Positions 23,487-29,699 of a stretch of 29,699 nucleotides of DNA are shown piece after piece. Every line of letters starts with the position of its first letter. The stretch's first letter is position 1. Both the position numbers and the translations under genes were made by a program. The notes beneath the pieces are model-generated. The model saw only the letters and a program-made list of their open reading frames with translations, ran no database searches and was not told the DNA's origin. Source of the DNA: Owenweeksia sp964619125. GTDB taxonomy: Bacteria > Bacteroidota > Bacteroidia > Flavobacteriales > Schleiferiaceae. The stretch spans positions 1-29,699 of the forward strand of contig CAZUCA010000042.1 of assembly GCA_964619125.1 (NCBI GenBank), read 5' to 3'.

Positions 23487-23861
23487 TTACTCTTTGCGCA
23501 GCCCATAATCGCTGCTTGGCCGGCTACCGCCCCTGAACAGGAAGACCAACATGCCCACCAACGAAAAAACTGCGGCTAAAACCCAGGCAAAATGAAGAAA
23601 GCGGGTGCCTTGCTGGTAGTAATCCCAGGCTACGGTAAGGGCAATTATCACGTTGAGGATAAAGGTGAACGCCACCATGGCTCTTTGTTCGCCAGAATCA
23701 GGCCAGCTCGAAAGCTGAATTAAATTTACGGCCCCGGCCAGCAGTTGAAAAACGCCGTATTCAACCGTTCCATCAGTAAGGCTATAAATACCGCCGGTAA
23801 AGAATACCAGCGCACTGATACCCAGTGATAGCTGGGCCAATTTGCGACGCGTTGCAGGCAT
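23487..23861 (-). CDS. Small four-helix membrane protein, unknown function
   Basis: I do not recognise this 124-residue protein. Four hydrophobic helices are predicted at about residues 8-28, 35-53, 62-82 and 88-110, with a short basic N-terminus (MPATRRKL) and a charged tail (GGSRPSSDYGLRKE). The even spacing and short loops suggest a simple four-helix bundle in the inner membrane. It is preceded by a 172-base AT-rich gap holding the 15-bp palindrome at 23931-23945, which may control it, and followed by about 160 bases before the SLC13 gene in the same direction. Confidence 0.7.
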   Translation of the reverse strand: MPATRRKLAQLSLGISALVFFTGGIYSLTDGTVEYGVFQLLAGAVNLIQLSSWPDSGEQRAMVAFTFILNVIIALTVAWDYYQQGTRFLHFAWVLAAVFSLVGMLVFLFRGGSRPSSDYGLRKE

Positions 23862-23930
23862 AGCAACAGTTCTTGCTTTTGATTGGGCTCCCTAAGGTAG
23901 TGAATAGTGAGATAAACTATTAATTTAATT

Positions 23931-23945
23931 TATTGATAATCAATA
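23931..23945. repeat. 15-bp perfect palindrome, candidate operator
   Basis: TATTGAT-A-ATCAATA is a perfect 7-1-7 inverted repeat. It covers the -33 TTG of the + strand promoter at 23933-23961, and its other half offers a TTG on the minus strand facing the gene that starts at 23861. The form is that of a dimeric repressor site, loosely Fur-like in shape (GATAAT halves). AT-rich surroundings raise the chance of coincidence. Confidence 0.4.
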
Positions 23946-23961
23946 GCTAGTATTACTTTTG
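23933..23961 (+). promoter_or_regulatory. Strong candidate Bacteroidota promoter facing right
   Basis: TTG at 23933-23935, an 18-base spacer, then TACTTTTG at 23954-23961, a perfect TAnnTTTG. This is the best promoter match I found in the window. Transcription would start near 23968, but the next annotated gene to the right is on the other strand. The only reading frame right behind it is a 20-codon ORF at 24003-24065, so it may drive a small RNA, a tiny peptide, or antisense RNA to the SIMPL gene. Confidence 0.5.
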
Positions 23962-24033
23962 TAGGGAAAGTTGTTCAATCTGCGACTAATCAGCCCTGCC
24001 CTATGGTGCTTGAGGATGAATGCGCTCGTGTAG

Positions 24034-24756
24034 TCAATCGATTTGAAACTCCACGTAGAGAGTAGCGTTTACTAGCACGGTGCCCTTATTTATGGCTACT
24101 GACTGTTTGCGGACCGCCATTTTGGTTTCCTGCATCACCTCCATTTCATCACTTGGCCTTTCGGGCTGAGGTACCGAAGAGCTAATTTCCACATTGCCAA
24201 TCTTCAGGACTTCACTTTCCTTTTCCGGCAGACCCCCCAGCAGTTTATCGGCTAAGCCTTGGGCATTTTGTAGTGCTTTCAGGTAAGCTTCGTTTTGCAG
24301 GCTGTCCATCTTGGTGTGGGTATAGCTTAACCCACCCAGCTCGAGATTGCGGTTTTCGAGCAGCTCGGTGTAGATTTCGTCCAGCTTGTCGAGATTTTTT
24401 ACCGTGACGTACATGGTGGTGGTACTGCGATAGCCTTCAAAAATGCGGCTGTTGCGGCTCCAGGTGTAGCTCTTGTTGAGATTTACCGCGGTGGTGAGAA
24501 TATCCTCACCGTCAATACCGAGTTCCTTCAGGCGGTCGGTCAGTTCATTTGATTTATCCACCAGGCACTGTTTGGAACGCTTGATGCTTTTGTCGAGACA
24601 ATTGAGGCTGAGCTGGAAGCTGGCCTCATCGGGCAGGGTTTCTACCTCGCCCTGGGCCCTGATCATCATAGTCTTGTATTTAGAGCAGGGGGCATCAGAT
24701 TGGGGCTGACAAGCAATGATCATTAGGCCAAAACAGGCCAGTGCCAGGAATTTCAT
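24034..24756 (-). CDS. SIMPL (DUF541) domain lipoprotein
   Basis: Envelope protein with one SIMPL/DUF541 domain. I choose the ATG at 24756 because it gives a lipoprotein signal (MKFLALACFGLMIIAC, lipid-anchor Cys16); the ATG at 24798 would add 14 residues and overlap the VOC gene. That leaves 240 residues. The domain begins MMIRAQGEVETLPDEASFQL and includes the repeated TTAVNLNKSYTW and ALQNAQGLADKLLGG segments typical of the family. SIMPL proteins occur as periplasmic or outer-membrane proteins; some have been linked to oxidative stress, and no catalytic activity is agreed. It follows the VOC gene by 26 bases, so the two are likely co-transcribed. Confidence 0.85.
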   Translation of the reverse strand: MKFLALACFGLMIIACQPQSDAPCSKYKTMMIRAQGEVETLPDEASFQLSLNCLDKSIKRSKQCLVDKSNELTDRLKELGIDGEDILTTAVNLNKSYTWSRNSRIFEGYRSTTTMYVTVKNLDKLDEIYTELLENRNLELGGLSYTHTKMDSLQNEAYLKALQNAQGLADKLLGGLPEKESEVLKIGNVEISSSVPQPERPSDEMEVMQETKMAVRKQSVAINKGTVLVNATLYVEFQID

Positions 24757-24782
24757 AGCGTGAGGCTTGGTTAAGTATTGAT

Positions 24783-25130
24783 TTATTGATCTGACCACAC
24801 CGCCAGTTCATTACCGGCGGGGTCTACAAAATGAAAGCGGCGTCCTCCCGGAAAGGAAAAAATATCCTTGGAGATTTCTCCCTTGGCCGCGACCACCTTT
24901 TCTTTAATATCGGCCAGATTCTTATGATATAGTACCACCAGGGCACCATTGATAACCGGCTTTTCCGATTTTTCAAAGCCGCCTTCCAGGCCACTGTCGG
25001 CAAAGGCGGTGTAAGTAGGACCATAGTCGGTAAACTTCCAGCCAAAGGCGTGACTATAAAAGTGCTTTACGGCTTCCAGGTTTCTGGCCCTGAATTCCAC
25101 GTAGTTGATGTGGTTGTTTTTAGGTTTCAT
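24783..25130 (-). CDS. VOC-family (glyoxalase/bleomycin-resistance fold) protein
   Basis: A 115-residue cytoplasmic protein with two beta-alpha-beta-beta-beta units. The first module starts NHINYVEFRARNLEAVKHFY followed by GWKFTDYGPTYTAF; the second ends RRFHFVDPAGNELAVWS, the classic DPxGN(E/x)L-x-W closing motif whose Glu is a metal ligand in many relatives. Substrate is unknown: family members include glyoxalases, dioxygenases, epimerases and drug-binding proteins. It lies 26 bases upstream of the SIMPL lipoprotein gene in the same direction. Confidence 0.88.
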   Translation of the reverse strand: MKPKNNHINYVEFRARNLEAVKHFYSHAFGWKFTDYGPTYTAFADSGLEGGFEKSEKPVINGALVVLYHKNLADIKEKVVAAKGEISKDIFSFPGGRRFHFVDPAGNELAVWSDQ

Positions 25131-25236
25131 AAGATTGGTTTAATGGCTCTAAATTATCTGAAATAAAAATAAGGGAAGCACCGCCAGAAGTGTTTAGTCT
25201 TTCTTACGGTACTCCCCTCCTATGTTATTTGATGAA

Positions 25237-25260
25237 GGCAGACAGGACTTTCGTTCTGCC
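25237..25260 (-). terminator. Possible terminator hairpin after the secreted-protein gene
   Basis: GGCAGA (25237-25242) pairs with TCTGCC (25255-25260) across a 12-base loop, 9 bases past the stop of the gene ending at 25269. There is no T-run after it on the minus strand, so it is at best a weak or processing hairpin. Confidence 0.25.
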
Positions 25261-25268
25261 AAGTTCAT

Positions 25269-25784
25269 TTAGTGAAACTCAAAGCCAATCTGCGTAATTT
25301 TGCCCTCCTTAAAGCCAAGCATAATCGGCGTTTGGGCTTCGCGGTCTTTGGTCATACACATTTCGGGGATGGGGCAGAAAATTTCCACTACAGTCAGTTC
25401 CTCAATTACCTCCGGGCTGGTTTCGGCATTAATTACCACCTTACCCATACTTAATTTGCCGGTAAAGCGCTCTTCAGGAAAGCGCTCATCGCCGTCCCAG
25501 TTGAAATTCATGCCCAGGTAAAGCAGTTGGCCATTAACGATGTGAACCGCCATACCCAGGTCGGGATAGTGGTAGTTTAGCTTGCCGGTGGGATATTCCT
25601 TGTGAACCTCCGCCTCCCCCAGCAGGGCGGTCAGCTCTTCCATGGTGGTGCCGTGGTCGATCATTTTGCCGTTCAACCAAACCTCCTTTTTCTCATTAAA
25701 TATTATTTCAGGAGCGGATTGTGCCCTTAAAAGTGGACTGAAAAGGGCGAAGGCAAGAAGCAGAGTAAAGTTTCTCATTTTCAT
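25269..25784 (-). CDS. Secreted protein of unknown function
   Basis: A 171-residue protein with a signal peptide (MKMRNFTLLLAFALFSPLLRA, cut near RA/QS; the ATG two codons in, at 25778, would serve equally). The mature part is acidic and beta-rich. It has TTMEELTALLGEAEVHKEYP early, a middle YHYPDLGMAVHIVNGQLLYLG and a late PIMLGFKEGKITQIGFEFH, a layout like small periplasmic proteins with a two-layer SmpA/lipid-binding-type fold, though I cannot name the family. Two Cys in EIFCPIPEMCMT could form a disulfide. It sits alone, about 140 bases upstream of the VOC gene and in the same direction. Confidence 0.7.
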   Translation of the reverse strand: MKMRNFTLLLAFALFSPLLRAQSAPEIIFNEKKEVWLNGKMIDHGTTMEELTALLGEAEVHKEYPTGKLNYHYPDLGMAVHIVNGQLLYLGMNFNWDGDERFPEERFTGKLSMGKVVINAETSPEVIEELTVVEIFCPIPEMCMTKDREAQTPIMLGFKEGKITQIGFEFH

Positions 25785-25993
25785 AAATTAATTGCATTAT
25801 CCCGGTTGGTTTTGTGTGAGTTTCAATTTAGTTTTTATGACAAACGCCGGCAGTCCGGGGCCTGCCGGCCAGTGCTAAGGTATTCAATCGGCCTGAGGAA
25901 ATGTAGCAGAAAAAGTCAGTGCTGCCCTTTAAGTCGCCCGGGCCAGATGTTGGGCAGTTCACCGCTGAAACCCATTTGGCGGAGTGTGTCAAT

Positions 25994-26062
25994 CTATTGC
26001 ATCTCGATTTCACATAGTTCAAAGTCAAAGAAATCGAAATTGGCGACAACCAGTTTTCTCAT
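25994..26062 (-). other. 22-codon ORF after the DHFR-like genes, possible gene remnant
   Basis: The ATG at 26062 has an AGGAAAA ribosome-like site about 15 bases upstream and opens MRKLVVANFDFFDF, which resembles the first strand of DHFR-like reductases, but it stops at TAG after 22 codons. The same frame continues past the stop for 26 more codons (IDTLRQMGFSGELPNIWPGR) to another stop. It may be the ruined start of a third paralog, a tiny peptide, or chance. The rest of the 25785-26072 gap shows nothing firm. Confidence 0.2.
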
Positions 26063-26072
26063 TGGTAATAGA

Positions 26073-26717
26073 TTACTTTTTCCTGAGCAACAGATGAGTT
26101 GCTTTTTCGCCCTCCGTTGCCACGATATCGGTAAATCCGAGGGCCGGTAAATCAATGCCGGCGAACAAGGCTTCGCCCTTACCCAGGAAAACCGGTGAAA
26201 GAGCCAGGTGCATTTCATCGATGTGTCCCGCCTCTAAATATTGCCGGATAGTAGCCACGCCACCGCCGATGCGGATATCTTTACCATTGGCCGCCTGCCG
26301 GGCCTGCTCCAGGGCCGATTCAATGCCAGCAGTCACAAAATGGAATTTGGTTCCCCCTTCCATCGGCAGGATTTGTCGCTCGTAATGGGTTAGCACAAAA
26401 ACCGGTACGTGATAGGGGGGATTGTCACCCCACCAGCCTTTCCACTCCTCATCGGGCCAGGGGCCCCGGACAGGACCAAACATATTGCGTCCCAAAATCC
26501 AGGCGCCGAGGTTGTCAAAGGATCGCTCCACAAATTGATTATCGATGCCTTCCGTGCCACCCTCTTTACCCTGCATCTGTTGAAACATTTTGGTAGGGTA
26601 TACCCATTGGTGCAATTCTTCCCCTCTAAGCCCCAGCGGGTTCTCCAGGCGCTGGTCTGCACCGGCTCCAAAGCCATCCACAGAAACGGAAAAGGCCGCT
26701 ACTTTAACCTTAGTCAT
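26073..26717 (-). CDS. Dihydrofolate reductase-family protein (RibD C-terminal-like), copy 1
   Basis: NADPH-binding reductase fold of the RibD C-terminal/YyaP group. I start at the ATG at 26717 (MTKVKVAAFSVSVDGFGAG), giving 214 residues; an in-frame ATG four codons upstream (26729) is possible, but the longer reading to 26861 runs through the preceding gene. The family hallmarks are the N-terminal SVSVDGF strand, AWILGRNMFG near residue 70, TGxF-like PVFVLTHYER, IRIGGGVATIRQYLEAGHIDEMHLALSPVFLGKGEALF. Substrate is unknown; these are not the folate enzyme FolA. It follows a paralog by 19 bases in the same direction, forming a tandem pair. Confidence 0.87.
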   Translation of the reverse strand: MTKVKVAAFSVSVDGFGAGADQRLENPLGLRGEELHQWVYPTKMFQQMQGKEGGTEGIDNQFVERSFDNLGAWILGRNMFGPVRGPWPDEEWKGWWGDNPPYHVPVFVLTHYERQILPMEGGTKFHFVTAGIESALEQARQAANGKDIRIGGGVATIRQYLEAGHIDEMHLALSPVFLGKGEALFAGIDLPALGFTDIVATEGEKATHLLLRKK

Positions 26718-26736
26718 GCTACTTAACATTTGGTTT

Positions 26737-27333
26737 TTATAAGTCGCCCATGGTACCGGTTTCCACCTTGCCGGCCCGCTGGTAATTGGCGATAATAACC
26801 CCTCTGGGGGTGGTGATACTGTCCGTAAGCTTAAAGGCAGCCGGAATAGGCCCTCCGGCAAAAAGCTTCTTGCCTTTACCCAGGGTTAAGGGATGAATTT
26901 TGAGCCGCAGTTCATCCACCAGGTCGTGCCGGAATAAGAGTTGCGCCAGCTCACCGCTACCCCAAACCTGCAGGTCGCGACCGCTGGAGTTTTTCAGTTT
27001 TTTGATATCATCCACACTGTTGATGAAGACCGAATTCTGCCAGTCCGACTCCTTCATGCTGTGAGAAAACACGTATTTGGTTCCTTCATTAATACCCGGC
27101 CAATTCTCGGCGTGCTGTGGCCAGTACGCCTCCCAGATATCAAAGGTTTTACGCCCCAGAATATAATCGGCCGGCTGTAATTCTTTGGTTACTACTTCGT
27201 CATAAACTTCATCGCTATACTGAGCTACCCAGCCACCGTATGCGAATCCGTTTTCAGGATCTTCCAGGGGTCCGCCGGGTGACTGCAGTACCCCGTCGAG
27301 GCTGATCATGGACAGAACGGTGATTTTTCTCAT
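26737..27333 (-). CDS. Dihydrofolate reductase-family protein (RibD C-terminal-like), copy 2
   Basis: A 198-residue paralog of the gene downstream. It begins MRKITVLSMISLDGVLQSPGG, carries ADYILGRKTFDIWEAYWP near residue 55, a KYVFSHSM strand, and the closing GSGELAQLLFRHDLVDELRLKIHPLTLGKGKKLF, the standard order for the YyaP/RibD-C group. The cofactor is expected to be NADPH; the substrate is unknown. The two copies differ enough in length and middle segment to be old duplicates or separately acquired. It is the first gene of the pair; I see no clear promoter in the 212 bases (27334-27545) upstream. Confidence 0.88.
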   Translation of the reverse strand: MRKITVLSMISLDGVLQSPGGPLEDPENGFAYGGWVAQYSDEVYDEVVTKELQPADYILGRKTFDIWEAYWPQHAENWPGINEGTKYVFSHSMKESDWQNSVFINSVDDIKKLKNSSGRDLQVWGSGELAQLLFRHDLVDELRLKIHPLTLGKGKKLFAGGPIPAAFKLTDSITTPRGVIIANYQRAGKVETGTMGDL

Positions 27334-27545
27334 GTGGTTCCAGTTTAACCGCGATTAATAAAAGCCTGACGATTGCCGGGGGCTCTACAAATTTCGTTAA
27401 ACCTCTTGTGATTTGAGCAGTGCGAATACGACAATAAAAGGGGTGAAACGCGCTGGCTTAAAGGAGGGAGGTAAAAGCGCTGAAAGTCTTTATGGTTAAC
27501 TCATACATTTGGCAATTAGCCTGAATCTCAAAACTGCTGAAAAGG

Positions 27546-28043
27546 TCATGCCTGAGAGGGTTGCAGCTTTAAGTGCATGCGTTGGGGTACACTGCTCTGC
27601 AGGGCTTGAGCGGCTTCATTATCCACAAAACCGGCCTGTTCGTAAAGGCGCCGGGCCGGGGTGCTGCCGATCATCACTCCCAGAGTTAACTCTTCCAGTC
27701 CCTCCAGTTGGCGCGCTTCTTCGATTGTGGCCGCTAACAGCTTTTGTCCTATTTTTTGTCCCTGGTAATGGGATTGTACATACATCTGAATAATTTCTCC
27801 GCTGACTTCACTCTCCCGGCTGAAGCCGCAAATACCCACTAGTTGCTGCTTGTCAAAGGCACCCACGATAAACTTATCACGTATTTCCTCTGCAATATAA
27901 TTTTCAAAGGCGAGCCGGGGCAGTAGCGACTGTTCCTCGTAGCGGGCACAGAAACTGCCGGGGTAGGCCTGCAGGCTCTCCAGGCGTATGGCCCGGTAGG
28001 GGAGGCGGTCAGCTGGTTTTAAGAGGCGGTAGTAGATGCTCAT
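27546..28043 (-). CDS. GNAT-family N-acetyltransferase
   Basis: A 165-residue acetyl-CoA dependent acyltransferase fold. Visible parts: the N-terminal YYRLLKPADRLPYRAIRLESL (motif C/D region), beta-strand GICGFSRESEVSGEIIQMYVQ leading to the acetyl-CoA pyrophosphate loop QGQKIGQKLLAATIEEA (the Q-x2-x-I-G pattern of motif A, near residues 95-111), then LEELTLGVMIGSTPARRLYEQAGF, the usual motif B with the alpha4 N/P-A-x-x-L-Y-x-x-x-G-F pattern. Substrate is unknown, as GNAT enzymes acetylate amines, antibiotics, peptides and proteins. It lies 66 bases after the DUF2200 gene in the same direction. Confidence 0.9.
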   Translation of the reverse strand: MSIYYRLLKPADRLPYRAIRLESLQAYPGSFCARYEEQSLLPRLAFENYIAEEIRDKFIVGAFDKQQLVGICGFSRESEVSGEIIQMYVQSHYQGQKIGQKLLAATIEEARQLEGLEELTLGVMIGSTPARRLYEQAGFVDNEAAQALQSSVPQRMHLKLQPSQA

Positions 28044-28109
28044 TTCTGAATTGATGTACTACTAAATATAGCTATTGTGGGCGCTGCACTGAGGCCGAAA
28101 GGTATGCTC

Positions 28110-28469
28110 TCAGGCTGTACGCAATATCTTCTCCATCTTCCGGCCTTTGGCCAGCTCATCCACCAGCTTGTCGAGGTAGCGTACTTTTTGGGTAAGGGGA
28201 TTTTCAAGTTCCTCCACCCGGTATCCACAAATCACCCCTTTGATCAGGCTGGCATTGGAGTTGAGGGTGGCGCGCTGAAAAAACTCTGCGAAAGTCACCT
28301 TTTCGGCAATCAGTTTTTCCAGCTCGGCCTCGTTAAAGCCGGTTAGCCAGTTAATTACCTCATGCAACTCTTCTACGCTGCGGCCTTTCTTTTCCACCTT
28401 GTTGACGTAATGAGGGTATACCGAAGCAAAGGTCATTACGGCGATACGTTCGTCCTGAGTTTTGGCCAT
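28110..28469 (-). CDS. DUF2200 family protein
   Basis: A 119-residue soluble protein matching the widespread but uncharacterised DUF2200 family. Diagnostic stretches are RIAVMTFASVYPHYVNKVEKKGR near residues 8-30, VINWLTGFNEAEL near 38-50, and FFQRATLNSNASLIKGVICGYRVEELENPLTQKVRYLDKLVDELAKGRKMEKIL to the end. No catalytic residues are established. Its length is normal for the family. It is upstream of the GNAT gene in the same direction and is preceded by a 209-base gap (28470-28678) with no gene. Confidence 0.88.
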   Translation of the reverse strand: MAKTQDERIAVMTFASVYPHYVNKVEKKGRSVEELHEVINWLTGFNEAELEKLIAEKVTFAEFFQRATLNSNASLIKGVICGYRVEELENPLTQKVRYLDKLVDELAKGRKMEKILRTA

Positions 28470-28566
28470 GGTACAGGTTATTAGTTAAAAATTATGGCGA
28501 GCTTCAAAGCTAGTATTTCTGTGGTCAAAATTTGAATTAACGGGTACGAAGACTGACCTGGGTCGG

Positions 28567-28646
28567 GAGCCGCTAGCTATAGGCTCGCAACAACCGCGGC
28601 GAGAAATTCCCGGGCGCGGACCCCACTTTATGGTGGACACGGTGGG
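28567..28646. repeat. Cluster of small inverted repeats in a gene-free gap
   Basis: GAGCC/GGCTC (28567-28571 with 28582-28586) is one stem. CCCAC at 28622-28626 can pair with GTGGG at 28642-28646, or its CCAC part with GTGG at 28633-28636, two mutually exclusive stems. The rest of the 28470-28678 gap is without ORF. It could be the terminator zone of the BtrH-like gene, whose transcript runs into it, but there is no T-run. Confidence 0.25.
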
Positions 28647-28678
28647 ATCTCAGGATCATTATTAGTCCCCCGGATGTT

Positions 28679-29665
28679 TCAGGCCGTAGCCTGCAGTAGC
28701 TTTTCCATAGCCGCCCTTTCCTTTCCCGACAAGTCCACCAGGATTTCCGCCGCTTCATCGACGTACTGCCGGTTTTCGGTCTCGCCAATTTTATCAAAGA
28801 GGTCGGCCACTTCCTTCCAAAGCTTTGCAATGGCATCGTATTCGGCGCTGGCTTGTAAGAGTTCGTTTGAACCTAGCAACTCGCTACTCTCCATAAAGAA
28901 GTCGCGGTAAAGATTCCTGAAAAGGGAACCACTGGTACCACCCCGCTCCATCAGCGAGGCGCTGGTCTGGAAGTCGCTTTTAATATCGCTACTGCTGTCA
29001 AACCACTTTTTGATCTCAGTACTGGTTTTCAGGATGCCTTTGTAACCTATATTCTTGATAGGAGGGTTTAAAAACTCTTTGGCATTGTTATAAATGGCAT
29101 GTCTGATTACCGGGCCCAACTCAGGGAGCTCACCATTTTTAGTGATGATGTAGGAGCGGTTGCGGGACGCCATGGGGCCGCGTTCGTTGCGGGCCAGGGC
29201 CAGGCTCTTTAGGCTGGTACGCGCATCACGACCTTGCTGGTTGGTGTCGTTGAGGTAGGCGAACTCCTCGTCGTAGCCGTAAATGGAAGCGTAGTGACCG
29301 GCAAAGTGGATTTTGTTGCTGAAGTAATCGAGGTGGTAGCAGTCCAGCTTCAGGCCCACCGCTGTGCCCTGGTCGATATGCTCCTTTACGTTTTGCCAGG
29401 CCTTTTTAACGGAGGAGGTTTCACTTACTTCTAAATTCAGCTTAAGGTTGCGACAAATATTTTCGGTGAGCACGTCTGGCTTTACCCGGCCGCCGATAAA
29501 TGGAAAGTCCATCACCTTCATATTCCAGAAGATATAGCCTAGTCCCTCACCCAGTCCGAACAACATTGGTTCCGAAAGTTCAATGCCGAGCTGCCGGAGG
29601 AGGCTGCCGGTGGCAGTGGTTTCACAGTGCTGGCCATTGAAGGGCATAAAGTCAGTGATGATCAT
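28679..29665 (-). CDS. BtrH N-terminal domain / DUF4872 protein
   Basis: A 328-residue protein with the papain-like BtrH N-terminal fold. The presumed nucleophile is Cys14 in FNGQHCETTATGSLLRQLG, followed by a central GTAVGLKLDCYHLDYF and the FAGHYASIYGYDEEFAYLNDTNQQG segment that would supply the His and Asp/Asn partners. The C-terminal half is helical and fits DUF4872. In butirosin synthesis BtrH moves an acyl group from a carrier protein onto an aminoglycoside; homologs outside antibiotic clusters are common and of unknown role. No carrier protein, aminoglycoside or peptide synthesis genes are seen nearby, so it is an orphan here. TATTTTCG near 29691-29698 on the minus strand may be its -7 element, at the window edge. 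Confidence 0.85.
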   Translation of the reverse strand: MIITDFMPFNGQHCETTATGSLLRQLGIELSEPMLFGLGEGLGYIFWNMKVMDFPFIGGRVKPDVLTENICRNLKLNLEVSETSSVKKAWQNVKEHIDQGTAVGLKLDCYHLDYFSNKIHFAGHYASIYGYDEEFAYLNDTNQQGRDARTSLKSLALARNERGPMASRNRSYIITKNGELPELGPVIRHAIYNNAKEFLNPPIKNIGYKGILKTSTEIKKWFDSSSDIKSDFQTSASLMERGGTSGSLFRNLYRDFFMESSELLGSNELLQASAEYDAIAKLWKEVADLFDKIGETENRQYVDEAAEILVDLSGKERAAMEKLLQATA

Positions 29666-29699
29666 AATGGCTGTTAGTTTGCATGTCTGCGAAAATAAG

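Noticed and set aside
25806..26150. 114-codon open frame on the + strand
   Set aside because: The predicted protein is rich in Ser, Cys and Arg without any domain and runs antisense into the DHFR-like gene; it looks like chance.
27509..27793. 94-codon open frame on the + strand
   Set aside because: It lies mostly antisense to the GNAT gene, whose motifs are clear; the composition is not protein-like.
1..29699. CRISPR array, insertion sequence, prophage or integrated element
   Set aside because: No regularly spaced repeats, transposase, integrase or terminal repeats were found, and base composition is even across the window.

Overview
The window looks like a piece of chromosome from a member of the Bacteroidota, most likely a pigmented, aerobic, flavobacteria-like organism. 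The clues are a secreted PKD protein ending in a gliding-motility/type IX secretion C-terminal domain, a GYDIA-type GHMP kinase next to a class II HMG-CoA reductase (a mevalonate rather than MEP route), a carotenoid cluster led by a sigma factor, and candidate promoters of the TTG-N18/19-TAnnTTTG type. Codon use and base composition look even throughout. I see no rRNA, tRNA, CRISPR array, insertion sequence or prophage, so this is mostly ordinary chromosome.

Left part (1-8619, mostly +): a compact cluster reads sigma factor (5' end cut off) - crtI - crtB - idi - PTPS/QueD-family pterin synthase - CPD photolyase, joined by short gaps or overlaps. It couples carotenoid synthesis and its isoprenoid supply to light-dependent DNA repair, so it is probably a light- or stress-response operon. 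A mannose-1-phosphate guanylyltransferase runs the other way. A second + operon follows, adk - obg - PAP2 phosphatase - crcB, in which each gene overlaps the next.

Middle part (8603-16841, mostly -): a 741-codon secreted PKD protein; the mevalonate pair HMG-CoA reductase/GYDIA kinase; two small uncharacterised genes; and a three-gene sulfur operon (metallo-beta-lactamase/double rhodanese, YeiH-type exporter, Cys-tailed mini membrane protein). A 401-bp gap with several inverted repeats then precedes a hybrid sensor histidine kinase (+).

Right part (19500-29665, mostly -): a PA0069-type radical SAM protein overlapping an AlkD-like HEAT-repeat protein, a DUF202 protein (+), an SLC13 transporter with regulatory RCK_C domains, a small membrane protein, and then short metabolic or unknown genes: SIMPL lipoprotein, VOC protein, secreted protein, two DHFR-like reductases, GNAT acetyltransferase, DUF2200 protein, and a BtrH-like cysteine acyltransferase/peptidase-fold protein.

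The points most worth a second look are the eukaryote-like pterin synthase inside the carotenoid/photolyase operon, the hairpin-rich gap upstream of the histidine kinase, a strong orphan promoter overlapping a 15-bp palindrome near 23.94 kb, and the sulfur operon with one dead and one intact rhodanese domain. I found no system I can confidently call new.
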